From Caenorhabditis remanei (taxonomy: Eukaryota > Nematoda > Chromadorea > Rhabditida > Rhabditidae): a stretch of DNA of 64,000 bases. Shown here piece after piece: positions 46,820 to 58,187 of this stretch. The notes beneath the pieces are model-generated. The model was given only the letters and a program-made list of their open reading frames with translations, searched no databases and had not been told where the DNA came from. The DNA is taken from contig NC_071331.1 in the NCBI RefSeq assembly GCF_010183535.1, positions 22,258,001 through 22,322,000 of the forward strand. The letters run 5' to 3'. Each line of letters begins with the position of its first letter. Positions within the stretch are counted from its first letter, which is position 1. Position numbers and translations under genes: made by a program.

Positions 46820-47796
46820 TGTCACGAAAATTGTGTACAATTCAAGGGAGGGGAAAGGTGAAAAGTCACTTTTTGGACAGACAATTTTCAAAACTTAATG
46901 CAATCTCAAAATAAATTACAGATTCTTATTCAGCTCGTTGAGACGGTTCAAATGAGTATAATCATGACGTGGTTTCATAAAAGTTGGGTCCCACCACGAA
47001 AACTACAGTACCCCCAGTTTAAAGGCGCATGGTCCCAAAAATTTTCATGTCGCTTCAAACCACGTCATGATTATACTCATTTGAAGCGTCTTGACAAGCT
47101 GATTCTAAAAATACAAGTTTTGGAAGAGTCTAGATTGAACTATTTGATCTATAGCTGGTTTTCTGGAAATAACTTTCTTAGTTTTTGATATTTTCGATAT
47201 TTTCTCATTTTTACAGAAATAACTCATATTTTTACAACTACTCACAAAGAATCATTGAAAAATTAGGATAAACGACCAAGTTGCACAATTTCGAAACTTT
47301 TCGAAAATCAAACATTGCACAAAATCGACTGTAACTCCGCCAGATTTGGCCGAAACCAGATAAAACTTTTATTTTTGGGCTCATCTCGTTGGGACGATTC
47401 GAATGAGTATAATCATGACTAGGTTTGGAGCAATATGGGTCCCGCCACGAAAACTACAGTACACCGAAATCCCCAAAAGTCGCTTCGAGACCCAATTCGC
47501 TTCAAACTTAGGCATGATTATACCCATTCGAAGCGTCTCGACACGCTGAATTCGAATATGTAAGTTTTAATCGGGAAATCTTGAAAAATATTTTTTTACG
47601 CCTGAAAAACCATTTTTAAAGATTTTTTTTTTCGAATTTCTCAAAAACTATCATTTTCTACTCAGAAATCACTCGAAATGCACTTGCGCTCTATTGCTAA
47701 TCTTTAAAATAATTCAAAAACCACGTGAAACATTGCGAAATTCGAGCTGTTTTCGTTTTTCTACGTCTATTTTCCAAACATTTTTTCTCACTGTTA
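46820..47796. other. Intergenic region between the ground-like gene and lem-4
   Basis: This is the shared 5' region of two divergently transcribed genes. Palindromic elements of the TATAATCATG type lie at about 46930-47105 and 47385-47555. The 240 bases before 47797 are free of them and probably hold the lem-4 promoter and 5' UTR. No motif is certain. Confidence 0.4.
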
Positions 47797-50700
47797 ATGG
47801 GCAGAAAATCTGCAATTCTCGCTGTATTTCTAGCAATAATTGTGTTCCAGCATTATTCCAGGTAATTTTTCATTTATCCCATCTTTTTTCTGCTGAAAAT
47901 TGGAGCAATTTCACCGATTTTCAGCGATTTCAAGGTTTCGCCCGAGAGAGTGTGTGAAACGAGGAGAGTGCGAGGGGGCGAAAAGAAAGTGGTACGACAC
48001 TCCGTTATCCCGGTAGCGCGTGTTGTTTAGCGGAAACGGCGGGTGTTTCGAATTTGGATTTTTGAGGGAAAATTGATAATTAATTGATTTTTGGGCGATT
48101 TTCAACGATTTTTCTTGTTTTTTAGCTCAAAATGTGCCAAATTTATTGATTTTTATGATTTTTTTCAGCAAAATGTCACATACACCGGAGAAGAAGAAGC
48201 GGATGGACCCGTCTACGTGGCATATTCAATGGAAGACATGCTAAAATCGCCCAGAGACCTGTATAAGTGAGTTTCAGACCTAAAAAAACCTGAAAATATC
48301 GATTTTTCATGTTTCAGAACTGTCAAAGACGTCGCAAAGTTCGTAAATTCGCCCGAAGGAAAAAGTATTTCGGCGCGTTTCAAAAAGTTCGGAACTCCCC
48401 GTGAAGCGCTGGATTTTCTGGCGTTTGGAGACGTTCCAACGACACCTTCGGCGGGAATTCAAACTCCCGCCGAACCGAATTCACCGTTTTCCGGTGTCAA
48501 TCGGATTCAGATGAACGAATTCAAAAAATATGTGGAGAAGGGCGATATGGACAATTTTTTGTAAGGGAAACCGCTGAAAATAATGATTTTAGACCGAAAA
48601 AATGTGAAAAATCACAAAATTTCAGTCTAGAAACCCTAAAAATTCGCATTTTTTGATGAAAAATCGAAATTTTCGATTTTTCGAATTTTTTTTGTTGAGA
48701 TTTTCGGAAAATACCGATTTTTGACCGATTTAAGCTGAAAATGAGGATTTTAGACCGACAAAATGCGAAAAATCACAAAATTTCAGTCTAGAAACCCTGA
48801 AAATCGAATTTTTGAGCTGAAAAATTGAAAAATGTGAATTTTTTACCGCCAAAAACAGAAAAACAGCGATTTTTGACCGATTTCAACTGAAAATGATGAT
48901 TTCAGGTTGAAAAAACCTGAAAAATCACGAATTTTTGGTCTAAAAACGCTGAAAACCGAGTTTTTCAGCTGGAAAATCGAAAAAAAAAGTAAAAAAAATT
49001 AATTTTTTTTTTTTTTTTGACATTTTTGGAAAATACCGATTTTTCACCCATTTCAATCAAACATGGCGCGTTTAGACCGGAAAAATGCAAAAAATCGCAA
49101 ATTTTACGTATAGAAACTCTGAAAGTCTAGTTTTTGACCTGAAAAATTGAAAAATGTGAATTTTACCGCCAAAAACAGAAAAACATCGATTTTTCACTGA
49201 TTTCAAATGAAAATGATGATTTCAGGTTGAAAAAACCTGAAAAATCGCAAATTTTCAGTCTAAAAACGCTGAAAATCCGATTTTTTAGTTGGGAAATCGA
49301 AAAAAAAAGTTTTTCCAAAAAAAAATTTTTTTTTGACATTTTTGGAAAATACCGATTTTTCACCCATTTCAATCAAACATGGCGCGTTTAGACCGGACAA
49401 ATGCAAAAAATCGCAAATTTTACGTATAGAAACTCTGAAAGTCTAGTTTTTGAGCGGAAAAATTGAAAAATGTGAATTTTACCGTCTAAAACAGAAAAAC
49501 AGCGAATTTTCACCGATTTCAACTGAAAATGATGATTTCAGGTTGAAAAAATCTTAAAAATCACGAATTTTTGGTCTAAAAACGCTGAAAATCCGATTTT
49601 TTAGTTGGAAAATCGATAAAATTGGAAAAATCATAGAAAATAATTTTCCAGACGCCTCGTGGAAACGAATCCCCGATATCTGGTGAATACTGGAAAATAG
49701 CAGAGAATGAGCTGAAAATGAAGATTTTAGACTGAAAAAATGGGAAAAATCACAAATTTTTGGTCTAGAAATCCTGAGAATTCGTTTTCCCGTTGGAATT
49801 TCGAAAATTGCGAGTTTTTAGCGTCTAAAACAGAAAAACAGGGATTTTTGATCGATTTCAGCTGTAACTGATGATTTTAGACCGAAAAAATGTGAAAAAT
49901 CACAAAATTTCGGTCTAAAAACGCTGAAAATCCGATTTGTTAGTTGGGAAATCGGAAAAAATTTTTTTTTTGACATTTTTGGAAAATTCCGATTTTTCAC
50001 CCATTTCAATCAAACATGGCGCGTTTAGACCGGACAAATGCAAAAAATCGCAAATTTTACGTATAGAAACCCTGAAAATCGAATTTTTGAGCTGAAAAAT
50101 TGAAAAATGTGAAGTTTACCGTCTAAAACAGAAAAACAGCGAATTTTCACTGATTTCAACTGAAAATGATGATTTCAGGTTGAAAAAACCTGAAAAATCA
50201 CGAATTTTTGGTCTAAAAACGCTGAAAATCCGATTTTTTAGTTGGAAAATCGATAAAATTGGAAAAATCATAGAAAATAATTTTCCAGACGCCTCGTGGA
50301 AACGAATCCCCGATATCTGGTGAATACTGGAAAATAACAGAGAATGAGCTGAAAATGATGATTTTAGACTGAAAAAATGTGAAAAATCACAAATTTTTGG
50401 TCTAGAAATCCTGAAAATTCGTTTTTCCAGTTGGAATTTCGAAAATTGCGAGTTTTTAGCGTCTAAAACAAAAAAACAGGGATTTTTGATCGATTTCAAC
50501 TGAAAATGATGATTTTAGACCGGAAAAATGGGAAAAATCGCAAAATTTCGGTCTAAAAACGCTGAAAATCCGATTTTTTAGTTGGGAAATCGATAAAATT
50601 GGAAAATTTTTTGAAAAAATCATAGAAAATAATTTTCCAGACGCCTCGTGGAAACGAATCCCCGATATCTGGTGAATACTGGGGGTGATGTCGCATCGAT

Positions 50701-53700
50701 TGTGATGGAAGGATTCAGATATAATGCATTACATATTGCTGCGAAAGCAGGACAATCTGAAATTATTGAGAAAATTTTGGATAATTTGCAGGTAATTAAA
50801 GAATAACAGACATCTGGATGAAAGGAAGCACAGACAGACTGGAAAATAGCATTTTCTTGTTTATTTAGCTCAAAAATTTGCATTTTTCGGCATTCTGTGC
50901 AATTTTAGCTGAAAAATCATGATTTTTGAGCTATTTTTTACCAAAAAATCATGAAAATTGGTCGAAATTGGCCCAGAATCGTCACTTATGACTCGGTGGC
51001 CTAGAAATCCAAATCGTGGAGAATTCTAGGCCACCAATAGATTTTTTGTACGAAAAACGCCATTTTGAGTCACAAATCGTCTTTTAAATGGGTTTTTTGG
51101 GCTGAAAAACAACAAAAATCAATCAAATTTGGCTCAAAATCGTCACTTTTGACTCGGTGGCCTAGAAATCCAAATAGTGGAGAAAGCTAGGCCACGACGA
51201 ATAAAAATGTCAAAAATTGAGATTTTTACAATTTAAAATCGCTAAAAAGCAGCAAAAATCGGCTTAAAATCGTAGTTTTTAGTTGGTGGCCTAGAAAACC
51301 AGTTTTTAGATAAATCTAGGCCATCAAATGCAGAATTTAAGCATTTTTAAAAGTTGTATCACAATTTTTGAGTTTTTTAGACAAAAAAAAAGTGAAAATC
51401 GGTAAAAATCTGCCCAAAGTCGTCATTTTTGATATGGTGGCCTAGAAACCCAAGTAATGGAAAATTCTAGACCACCATACAACTACTTGCTGCAGAAAAT
51501 GACTTTTCGAGTCAAAAATCGTCATTTAAATGCTTTTTCGAGCTAAAAAACCCGTAAAATTCGGTTGAAATTGGCCCAAAATCGTAATTTTCGACTCGGT
51601 GGCCTAGAAAACACCTTTTCAGCTAAATCTAGGCCACCAAATGCAGAATTTATGCATTTTTAGTAGTGAAACCGTGATTTTTGAACTATTTGAAGCTAAA
51701 AAACTATGAAAATTGATCAAAATTGGTCCAAAGTCGTCATTTTTGATTTGGTGGCCTAGAAATCCAAATAGTGGAGAATTCTAGGCCACCAATTTCAAAA
51801 ATCCGGTTTTCAGGCACGTTTTGGAGCAAATTTTGACTGTTTTCAATCTATTTCGAGCCAATTTTCCACAAAAACGTATCGGTGGCCTAGAAAACGGAAT
51901 CCTAGGCCACCAAACGGAAAGTTCGGCCACAGACTAAAAAAAGTGGTTCTTGGGTCAATTTTCGTGGTTTTCCATGATTTTTGGGTCAATAAAGCTGATT
52001 TTCAGCGGATTTTTACGATTTTGAGCGGTTTTTCGCTAAAATTAAGCGGATTTTTACGATTTTTGGCTTAAAATTTCCAATTTGTCTTTCAATTCTTCAA
52101 AAAAAGACATTTTGAGTCGGAAATCATCTTTTAGAGGCTGTTTTGAGCTGAAAAACAATGAAAATCGGCTTAAAATCACCAATTTTGACTTGGTGGCCTA
52201 GAAAACCAACGAAACGAAATTCTAGGCCACCAGACGGGAAACTCGGCCACAGACTCTAAAAAGTGGGTTTTGGGTCATTTTTCGTGGTTTTTCATAATTT
52301 TTGGCTCAAAAAACCAAATTTTGACGATATTTTACGATTTTAAGCCGGAAAAAATCCGTTTTTTTTTTTCCAGAATATCGATTTCCTGACTCGCCTCTAC
52401 GGTACATCTCCAGAGGACGTCTCAACTCGCCGCTCGAATATTCTCGATTCATATCTCAACACTCCGGACAAAGGAAACTCGGACACGCCCCTTCATTTCG
52501 CGACGAAATTCGGAAAAGTGGGCGTGGTCAGGGTACTGTCACGTCACGGATTAATGGATACGTCATTGAGGAATAAAATGGGAAAAACGGCGTTGGAGTG
52601 TGCGTGTGAGAGATATAATGGAGACGATAAGCAAGAAATACTCAAGGATATGCATTTGGCTATTGAGGTTGGTGGCGAAAATTCAAAAAATAGGAAGAAA
52701 AAAATTCAAAAAATTTGAAAATTTTAGCCAAAAATTGTGATTTTTCAGCTAGAAAACTGCTGAAAATCGGCTTTTTTAGTCCAAAAATCATGAAAAATGA
52801 CCCAAAAAACTCTTTTTTGACATCGTGGCCGAACTTTCCGTTTGGTGGCCTAGGATTCCGTCTCTTTGGGTTTCTAGGCCAGAAAATCAAAAATGAAAAT
52901 TTTGGATCGATTTTGGTGGAAAAATAGCCTTTTTTAGTCCAAAAATCACGAATAATGACCCAAGAACCACTTTTTTTAGTCTGTGGCCGAACTTTCCGTT
53001 TGGTGGCCTAGGATTCCATGTTCTAGGCCACCGATACGTTTTTGTGGAAAATTGGCTCGAAATAGATTGAAAACAGTCAAAATTTGCTCCAAAACGTGCC
53101 TGAAAACCGGATTTTTGAAATTGGTGGCCTAGAATTCTTCACGATTTGGGTTTCTAGGCCACCAATGCTAAAATGACTATTTTGGACCGATTTTGATCGA
53201 TTTCGATGGTTTTTTTTAGTCAAAAATAGCTTCAAAATCATGATTTTTATGATAAAAATGCGAAAATTCAGCATTTCGTGGCCTAGATTTAGCTAAAAAT
53301 TGGTTTTCTAGGCCACCGAGTCGAAAATGACGATTTTGGGCCAATTTTAAGCGATTTTTTCAGGTTTTTAGCTCAAAAAAGCATTTGACTGACGATTTTT
53401 GACTCGAAAAGTCATTTTCGGCAGAAAATAGTTCTATGGTGGCCTAGAATGTTCTATTACTTGGGTTTCTAGGCCACCGTATCAAAAATGACGACTTTGG
53501 GCAGATTTTGACCGTTTTTAGCCGATTTTCACGACGTTTTTTGTCTAAAAACTCAAAAATTGTGATAGAACTTTTAAAAATGCAAAAATTCAGCGTTTGG
53601 TGGCCTAGATTTAGCTTAGAGTTGATTTTCTAGGCCACCAAGTGAAAAATGACTATTTTGGACCGATTTTGATCGATTTTTCATGATTTTTTGGTCAAAA

Positions 53701-55991
53701 ATAGCTCAAAAATCACGGTTTCACTACTAAAAATGCAAAAATTTGGCATTTGGGGGCCTAGATTTAGCTAAAAAATTGGTTTTCTTGGCCACCAGCTAAA
53801 AACTGCGATTTTAAGCCGATTTTTGCTGCTTTTTAACGATTTTAAATTGAAAAATTTCAATTTTGGACATTTTTTTCCGTGGTGGCCTAGCTTTTTCCAC
53901 TATTTGGCTTTCTAGGCCACCAGGTCAAAAATGACGATTTTGGACCGATTTTGATTGATTTTCACTATTTTCAGCCCAAAAAACCATTTAAAAGACGATT
54001 TTTGACTCAAAATGGCGTTTTTTCTTACAAAAAATCTATTGGTGGCCTAGAATTCTTCACGATTTGGGTTTCTAGGCCACCGAGTCATAAGTGACGATTC
54101 TGAGTCGATTTTTCATGATTTTTTGGTAAAAAAATGATAAAAATAACGATTTACACTATTATTTGGCTAAAAAAAACTCAAAAAATTCCCATTTTTTTCA
54201 GGGATTCTACATCCACCTCATCCGCTCGCCCCTCGGTACCGCCCATCTCGAACTCTCTCAACAGGCTCCGCCCCTAAAACCGTCGCATACCGTATCCGCA
54301 CGGGCGGGACCGTTCCTAACGGCGGCCGTGGCCGAAGAATTTCAAAAAAAATGGGCGGCCGTCGGGAAGGAAATAAAACGAACGGATTGGGATAAGGGAT
54401 ACGAGAAAGTCGGTAGAGTATTGGCAGAAAACGAGACGCCACGTGTCGGATGGGCGGAGTCTTGGCACTTTTTGACTGAAAAAGGGGGCGGAGTCAACGA
54501 GGAGCTGATCGATTTGAATTCTGGAGACGGTCTTCAGATTTTGGAGCGATTTTTGCGGGAAAAACGGGAAAAAAATTGGAAAAAAAACGGAGAAAATCGA
54601 GAAATTTGAGTTTAGAAGGCTTGATTTTGGGATTCTGGATGGGCCAGAGGATTCTGGAGATTCTGAATCCAAAATTCCAGAAATCCCATCGGATTCTGAG
54701 GATTCTGATTCATCTGACGTCTTCTATGACACGTTTTCCGAAATTCCGACGGCAGACGACACGTTGGGATCGATTATCGATCGATTCGCGGCGATTTCGA
54801 TTTATTCGCCGAGACGAATGGATTCAGAAGGCCCCACGACGTCAGAATTCAGGGATTCTGAATCCTCATTTGACGACGATGACGAGTCGTCGTTTGTCAC
54901 CCCGCCGACGACGCCTCCACCAACTTTTGTGGCCGATGAGGAGCCGTGCAAGGTACGGGACACACAGACAGACTTTTTAAACCGAAAATTGCGAAAAAAA
55001 AGAGGTTTTTTGAGTGAAAATAGGGAAAAATTGTTGAAAAAATCCAGAAAAATCGATATTTTTCGATCCGAAATAGTGAAAAATCGAGATTTTCGGACAT
55101 CTGGACAGACAGACACACAGACCGACAAACGGACGAAAAATTGTGGTTTTCCAGCGATTTTTTGGACTTTTCCAAGACAAAAAATGCTGGTTTTTGACTG
55201 AAAATGGGTAAAAATTGTCGAAAAATCCGGAAAAATCGATATTTTTCGATCCTAAATAGTGAAAAATCGAGATTTTCGGACATCTGGACAGACAGAACGA
55301 CTGATAGATGCATTTTTCGGCATTTTTGAGCAGTTTTATGTCGAAAAATTTTGAAAATCGATATTTTCCGATAAAAAATGGTAGAAAATCAAGATTTTTG
55401 GACATCCGGACATCCGGAGAGACAGACAGACGAAAAATTGTGTTTTTTTCAGCGATTTTTTTCGTTTTTTTAAGCCAAAAATTCGAAAAATTGAGGTTTT
55501 TGGACATTTTCTGCATTTTCGAGCGATTTTTTCGATATTTCTCACAAGTTTTGGTCGAAAAATATCGATTTTTTCCAGATTTTCCGACGTAAAATTGCTC
55601 AGAAATGCAGAAAATGCATCTGTCTGTCGTTCTGTGTGTGTCCAAACCCCCATTTTTCTGGATTTTTCGACATAAAAATGTCTAGAAATGGTTAAAAAAA
55701 AGGAGATTTTCGGACATCTGGACATCCGGACACGCAGACAGACCAGATTTTCATGGAAAAATCCGATTTTCTAGCATTTTTTGAGCCTAAAAACCCAATT
55801 TTTTTTCATTTTTTTTTCAGATTGACAACGATTTATTCGAGGTTCTCATCAAAATCCCGGCGTCTCAACTCACAAATTATCCATTGGTCGCCGAATACGT
55901 CCAAAAAGTGTCAAGAATGACGGCGACCGACCGTTCGGCGTGGCTCCCAATGGATTCGCCGAGAAGATGCGAAATTCGACGAAAAAATTGA
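47797..55991 (+). CDS. lem-4: LEM-4 / ANKLE2 homologue (ankyrin-repeat nuclear envelope protein)
   Basis: Exons are 47797-47861, 48169-48266, 48318-48560, 50641-50791, 52374-52667, 54202-54952 and 55821-55991. Exon 1 encodes a membrane anchor ([17 protein letters not shown]). Exons 2-3 carry a viroplasmin/RNase H1-N-like module ([19 protein letters not shown] to [17 protein letters not shown]). Exons 4-5 hold two ankyrin repeats ([19 protein letters not shown] and [19 protein letters not shown]). Exon 6 has the conserved ANKLE2 tail ([20 protein letters not shown]), then an acidic serine-rich region ([16 protein letters not shown]). ANKLE2/LEM-4 promotes BAF dephosphorylation through PP2A and VRK1 at mitotic exit, allowing nuclear envelope reassembly. 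A LEM motif itself is not evident. Two one-base frame discrepancies in A runs, at about 48170 and 54581-54587, are described in the findings. Total length with both reconciled is about 590 residues. Introns 3 to 6 are long and repeat-filled. Confidence 0.85.
48561..50640. repeat. lem-4 intron 3 with tandem copies that include part of exon 4
   Basis: Repeat units carry GGCGCGTTTAGACCGG (about 49061, 49381, 50019) and TGATGATTTCAGGTTG. Two units end in a copy of the exon 4 acceptor plus its first 42 bases (49652-49693 and 50289-50330) before diverging into GAAAATA and a stop. The real exon 4 at 50641 continues in frame instead. Confidence 0.85.
50792..52373. repeat. lem-4 intron 4: array of GGTGGCCTAGAAA hairpins
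   Basis: At least seven small dyads of the form GTGGCCTAGAAANCC, 10-25 bases, then CTAGGCCACC occur at roughly 150-bp spacing (about 50995, 51165, 51290, 51437, 51598, 51750, 51885, 52193). The loop sequences differ while the stems are kept. Confidence 0.75.
52668..54201. repeat. lem-4 intron 5: second hairpin array
   Basis: The same stem as in intron 4 recurs at about 52845, 53003, 53125, 53278, 53440, 53600, 53755, 53882 and 54042. The arrangement is partly a mirror image of intron 4, because the orientation of the asymmetric flanks is reversed. Confidence 0.75.
54953..55820. repeat. lem-4 intron 6: GGACATCTGGACAGACAGAC minisatellite
   Basis: Degenerate units of about 100-190 bases contain GACATCTGGACAGACAGAC and GAAAAATCGATATTTTTCGAT. 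Overlapping minus-strand ORFs of up to 222 codons across this block are low-complexity products of the repeat. Confidence 0.7.
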
Positions 55992-56135
55992 ATTTTTTGA
56001 AATTTTTCACCCATTTCTCACTATTTTTGCTCATTTTCACACATAATCTCATCGTTTTCCCGCCACTTTTATCATTTTTTCACTTCGTGTACATTTCTTT
56101 TGTTACATCTGCTACCTTTGTTGCAAAAATTTTGA

Positions 56136-56145
56136 AATAAATAAA
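56136..56145 (+). terminator. Polyadenylation signals of lem-4
   Basis: Two overlapping AATAAA hexamers (AAATAAATAAA), 145 bases after the TGA at 55989-55991. Confidence 0.6.
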
Positions 56146-56800
56146 CATTTTGTGATTTTAAATAGAATATTTGAATTCATGAGGTCGAGAGCTTTCAGAA
56201 AAGTACCCACAAGCCTAGGTTCCGACCACTTTGGGTCCCACCACGAAAACTACAGTAACCCGGGGCGGTTTTCGTGTCGAGACCCGAATTGCTCGGAATA
56301 TAGGCTTGTGGGTACTTTTTTGAAAGCTGAGAACACGCTGATTTCAAAAATATAACTTTTAAAGAAATATGACTTTAGCTGACTGAGATACGGGGGGTTT
56401 TGTGGAAATTAGATTTTTGAAAAGTTTCGAAAATCGATAACTTTGTCGGTTTTTGGTATTTTTTTATGATTTTTAGCCCAAAATGTGCAGAATCTTTAGG
56501 AGCACTTGTAAAAAAAAACAACAAGGACAAAATATATTTCTAAAAGTACAACCGGAAAACGGAAATTTGTGAATTTGCTTCGAAACCCGTTGCTTTTATT
56601 TTCGAGCATTTTATTGGACTCAGAAGAACGAGAGCTTTCAGAAAAGTACCCACAAGCCTAGCTTCCGACCACTTTGGGTCCCACCACGAAAACTACAGTA
56701 ACCCGGGGCGGTTTTCGTGTCGAGACCCAAAGTGAATAGAATATAGGCTTGTGGGTACTTTTCTGAAAGCTGAAAACTTGCTGATTTCAAAAATGTAGGT
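56146..56800. repeat. Intergenic palindromic elements
   Basis: Two copies at about 56185-56340 and 56625-56785 that share GGGTCCCACCACGAAAACTA and the GGGGCGGTTTTCGTGTCGAG centre, more alike to each other than to most copies. Confidence 0.6.
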
Positions 56801-57440
56801 TTTTCTGGGATCTGACTAAAACTGACCGACATACGTTAAATTTTTTGGATCTCATTTGTTATTCTCCGTCTCTAAACACATGGCGAGCAGTTGTGTGTCC
56901 ACCGACCGCCCATGTGTGGCCTCATCAATTTCACTCTCTCACTGTCTGCGTCTCCAGTGTTTTCTATCTCTCTCGTTGGGAACAATTATTCTCTTATCGC
57001 ACTTATTCCCCTCTTTTTTTCCCCGTTGGCTTGTTTCTGGTTACTCGCCTAAAAATATGTATATATTCAATGATTTTTTGTGAATTCTAATTGGTATTTG
57101 GTGAGTTATATTTTTTTACAAACGCTCCAAAAAATTCTGCACATTTTGAGCTATAAATCATTAAAAAATACCAAAAACTAACGAAGTTAGAGATTTTCGA
57201 AACTTTTCGGAACTTTTCAAAAATCCAATCAAAATATCTCACGACATCCGGACACACGGACAGACAGACAGACAGAAAATTGTGGTTTTTCAGCGTTTTT
57301 CGGACTTTTTTAGGCCGAAAAATCCGGAAAATTGAGATTTTGGGCATCTGGACACACAGTTGCTCTTTTTCTGCATTTTGAGCAATTTTATGTCGAAAAA
57401 TGTAGAAAAATCGATATTTTTCGATCAAAAATGATTAAAA
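56801..57440. repeat. Triplicated noncoding segment, copy 1
   Basis: A pyrimidine-rich block with GTCCACCGACCGCC, ACTGTCTGCGTCTC, TTCTGGTTACTCGCCTAAAA and TATTTGGTGAGTT. Copies 2 and 3 are at 59360-59950 and 61660-61935. An 80-codon ORF crosses it but is not preserved in the other copies, so it is not treated as coding. Confidence 0.65.
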
Positions 57441-58187
57441 ACCACAATTTTCTGTCTGTCTGCCCATCATGCCCAAAAATTTCTAATTTTCAACATTTTT
57501 GATAGAAAAATATAGATTTTTCAACATAAAATATCTCAAAAATGCTGCAAAAAGCATCTATCTGTCGTTCTACATGTCCAGATGTCCCAAAATCTCAATT
57601 TTCCAAATTTTTCGACATTAAAAAATCCAAAAATCGCTGAAAAACCACAATTTTCCGTCTGTCTGTCTGTCCGTGTGTCCGGATGTCCACTTCTCAACAC
57701 TTTTCGGCTCAAAAATGCTCTAAAGCCTGCGTTTTTCCATCTGTCTGTCGTTCTGTGCATCCGGATGTCCAAAATCTCAATTTTTTAGTATTTTTGATTG
57801 AAAATATCGATTTTTCCGGCATAAAATTGCTCCAAAATCAAAAAAGCGTATTTCGGAAAATATCACCATTTCTGATGGAAAAACGTCGATTTTTCCGGAT
57901 TTTTCGACAATTTTTCTTGATTTTCAGACAAAAGCTTTCAAAAAATTTTATTTTTAATGATTTTTTGATTTTGACTAGTTTCACAAGATTCAGCTCGTTC
58001 TCAGCTTTCAGAAAAGTACCCACAAGCCTATATTCTGAGCAATTTGGGTCTCGACACGATTTACGCCCGGGATACTGTAGTTTTCGTGGTAGGACCCAAA
58101 GTGAATAGAATATAGGCTTGTGGGTACTTTTCTGAAAGCTGAGAACAAGCTGAATTCGAATATTTTAGTTAAAATCACAAATCCCAG
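57441..58187. repeat. CAGACAGACA / GTCTGTCTGT minisatellite and a palindromic element
   Basis: Degenerate GTCTGTCTGTCCGTGTGTCC and CCGGATGTCCAAAATCTC units occupy 57441-57930, in inverted orientation relative to 57240-57330. A palindromic element lies at about 57985-58150. Confidence 0.6.

Noticed and set aside
8245..47560. Regularly recurring short palindromes, considered as a CRISPR-like array
   Set aside because: Spacing is irregular, copies diverge, the host is eukaryotic and no cas genes exist. They are dispersed palindromic elements.
47694..47957. An 87-codon ORF that joins exon 2 of lem-4 in frame as written
   Set aside because: Poor protein character and no membrane anchor. The overlapping ATG at 47797 gives a far better N terminus if one A is missing at 48170. 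Kept only as an alternative.
54802..55725. Long overlapping minus-strand ORFs, up to 222 codons
   Set aside because: They are repeat products of the GGACATCTGGACAGACAGAC minisatellite. They also lie antisense to a supported lem-4 exon and intron.
56845..57090. An 81-codon ORF with hydrophobic segments
   Set aside because: It is not kept open in the two other copies of the triplicated segment, so coding function is unlikely.
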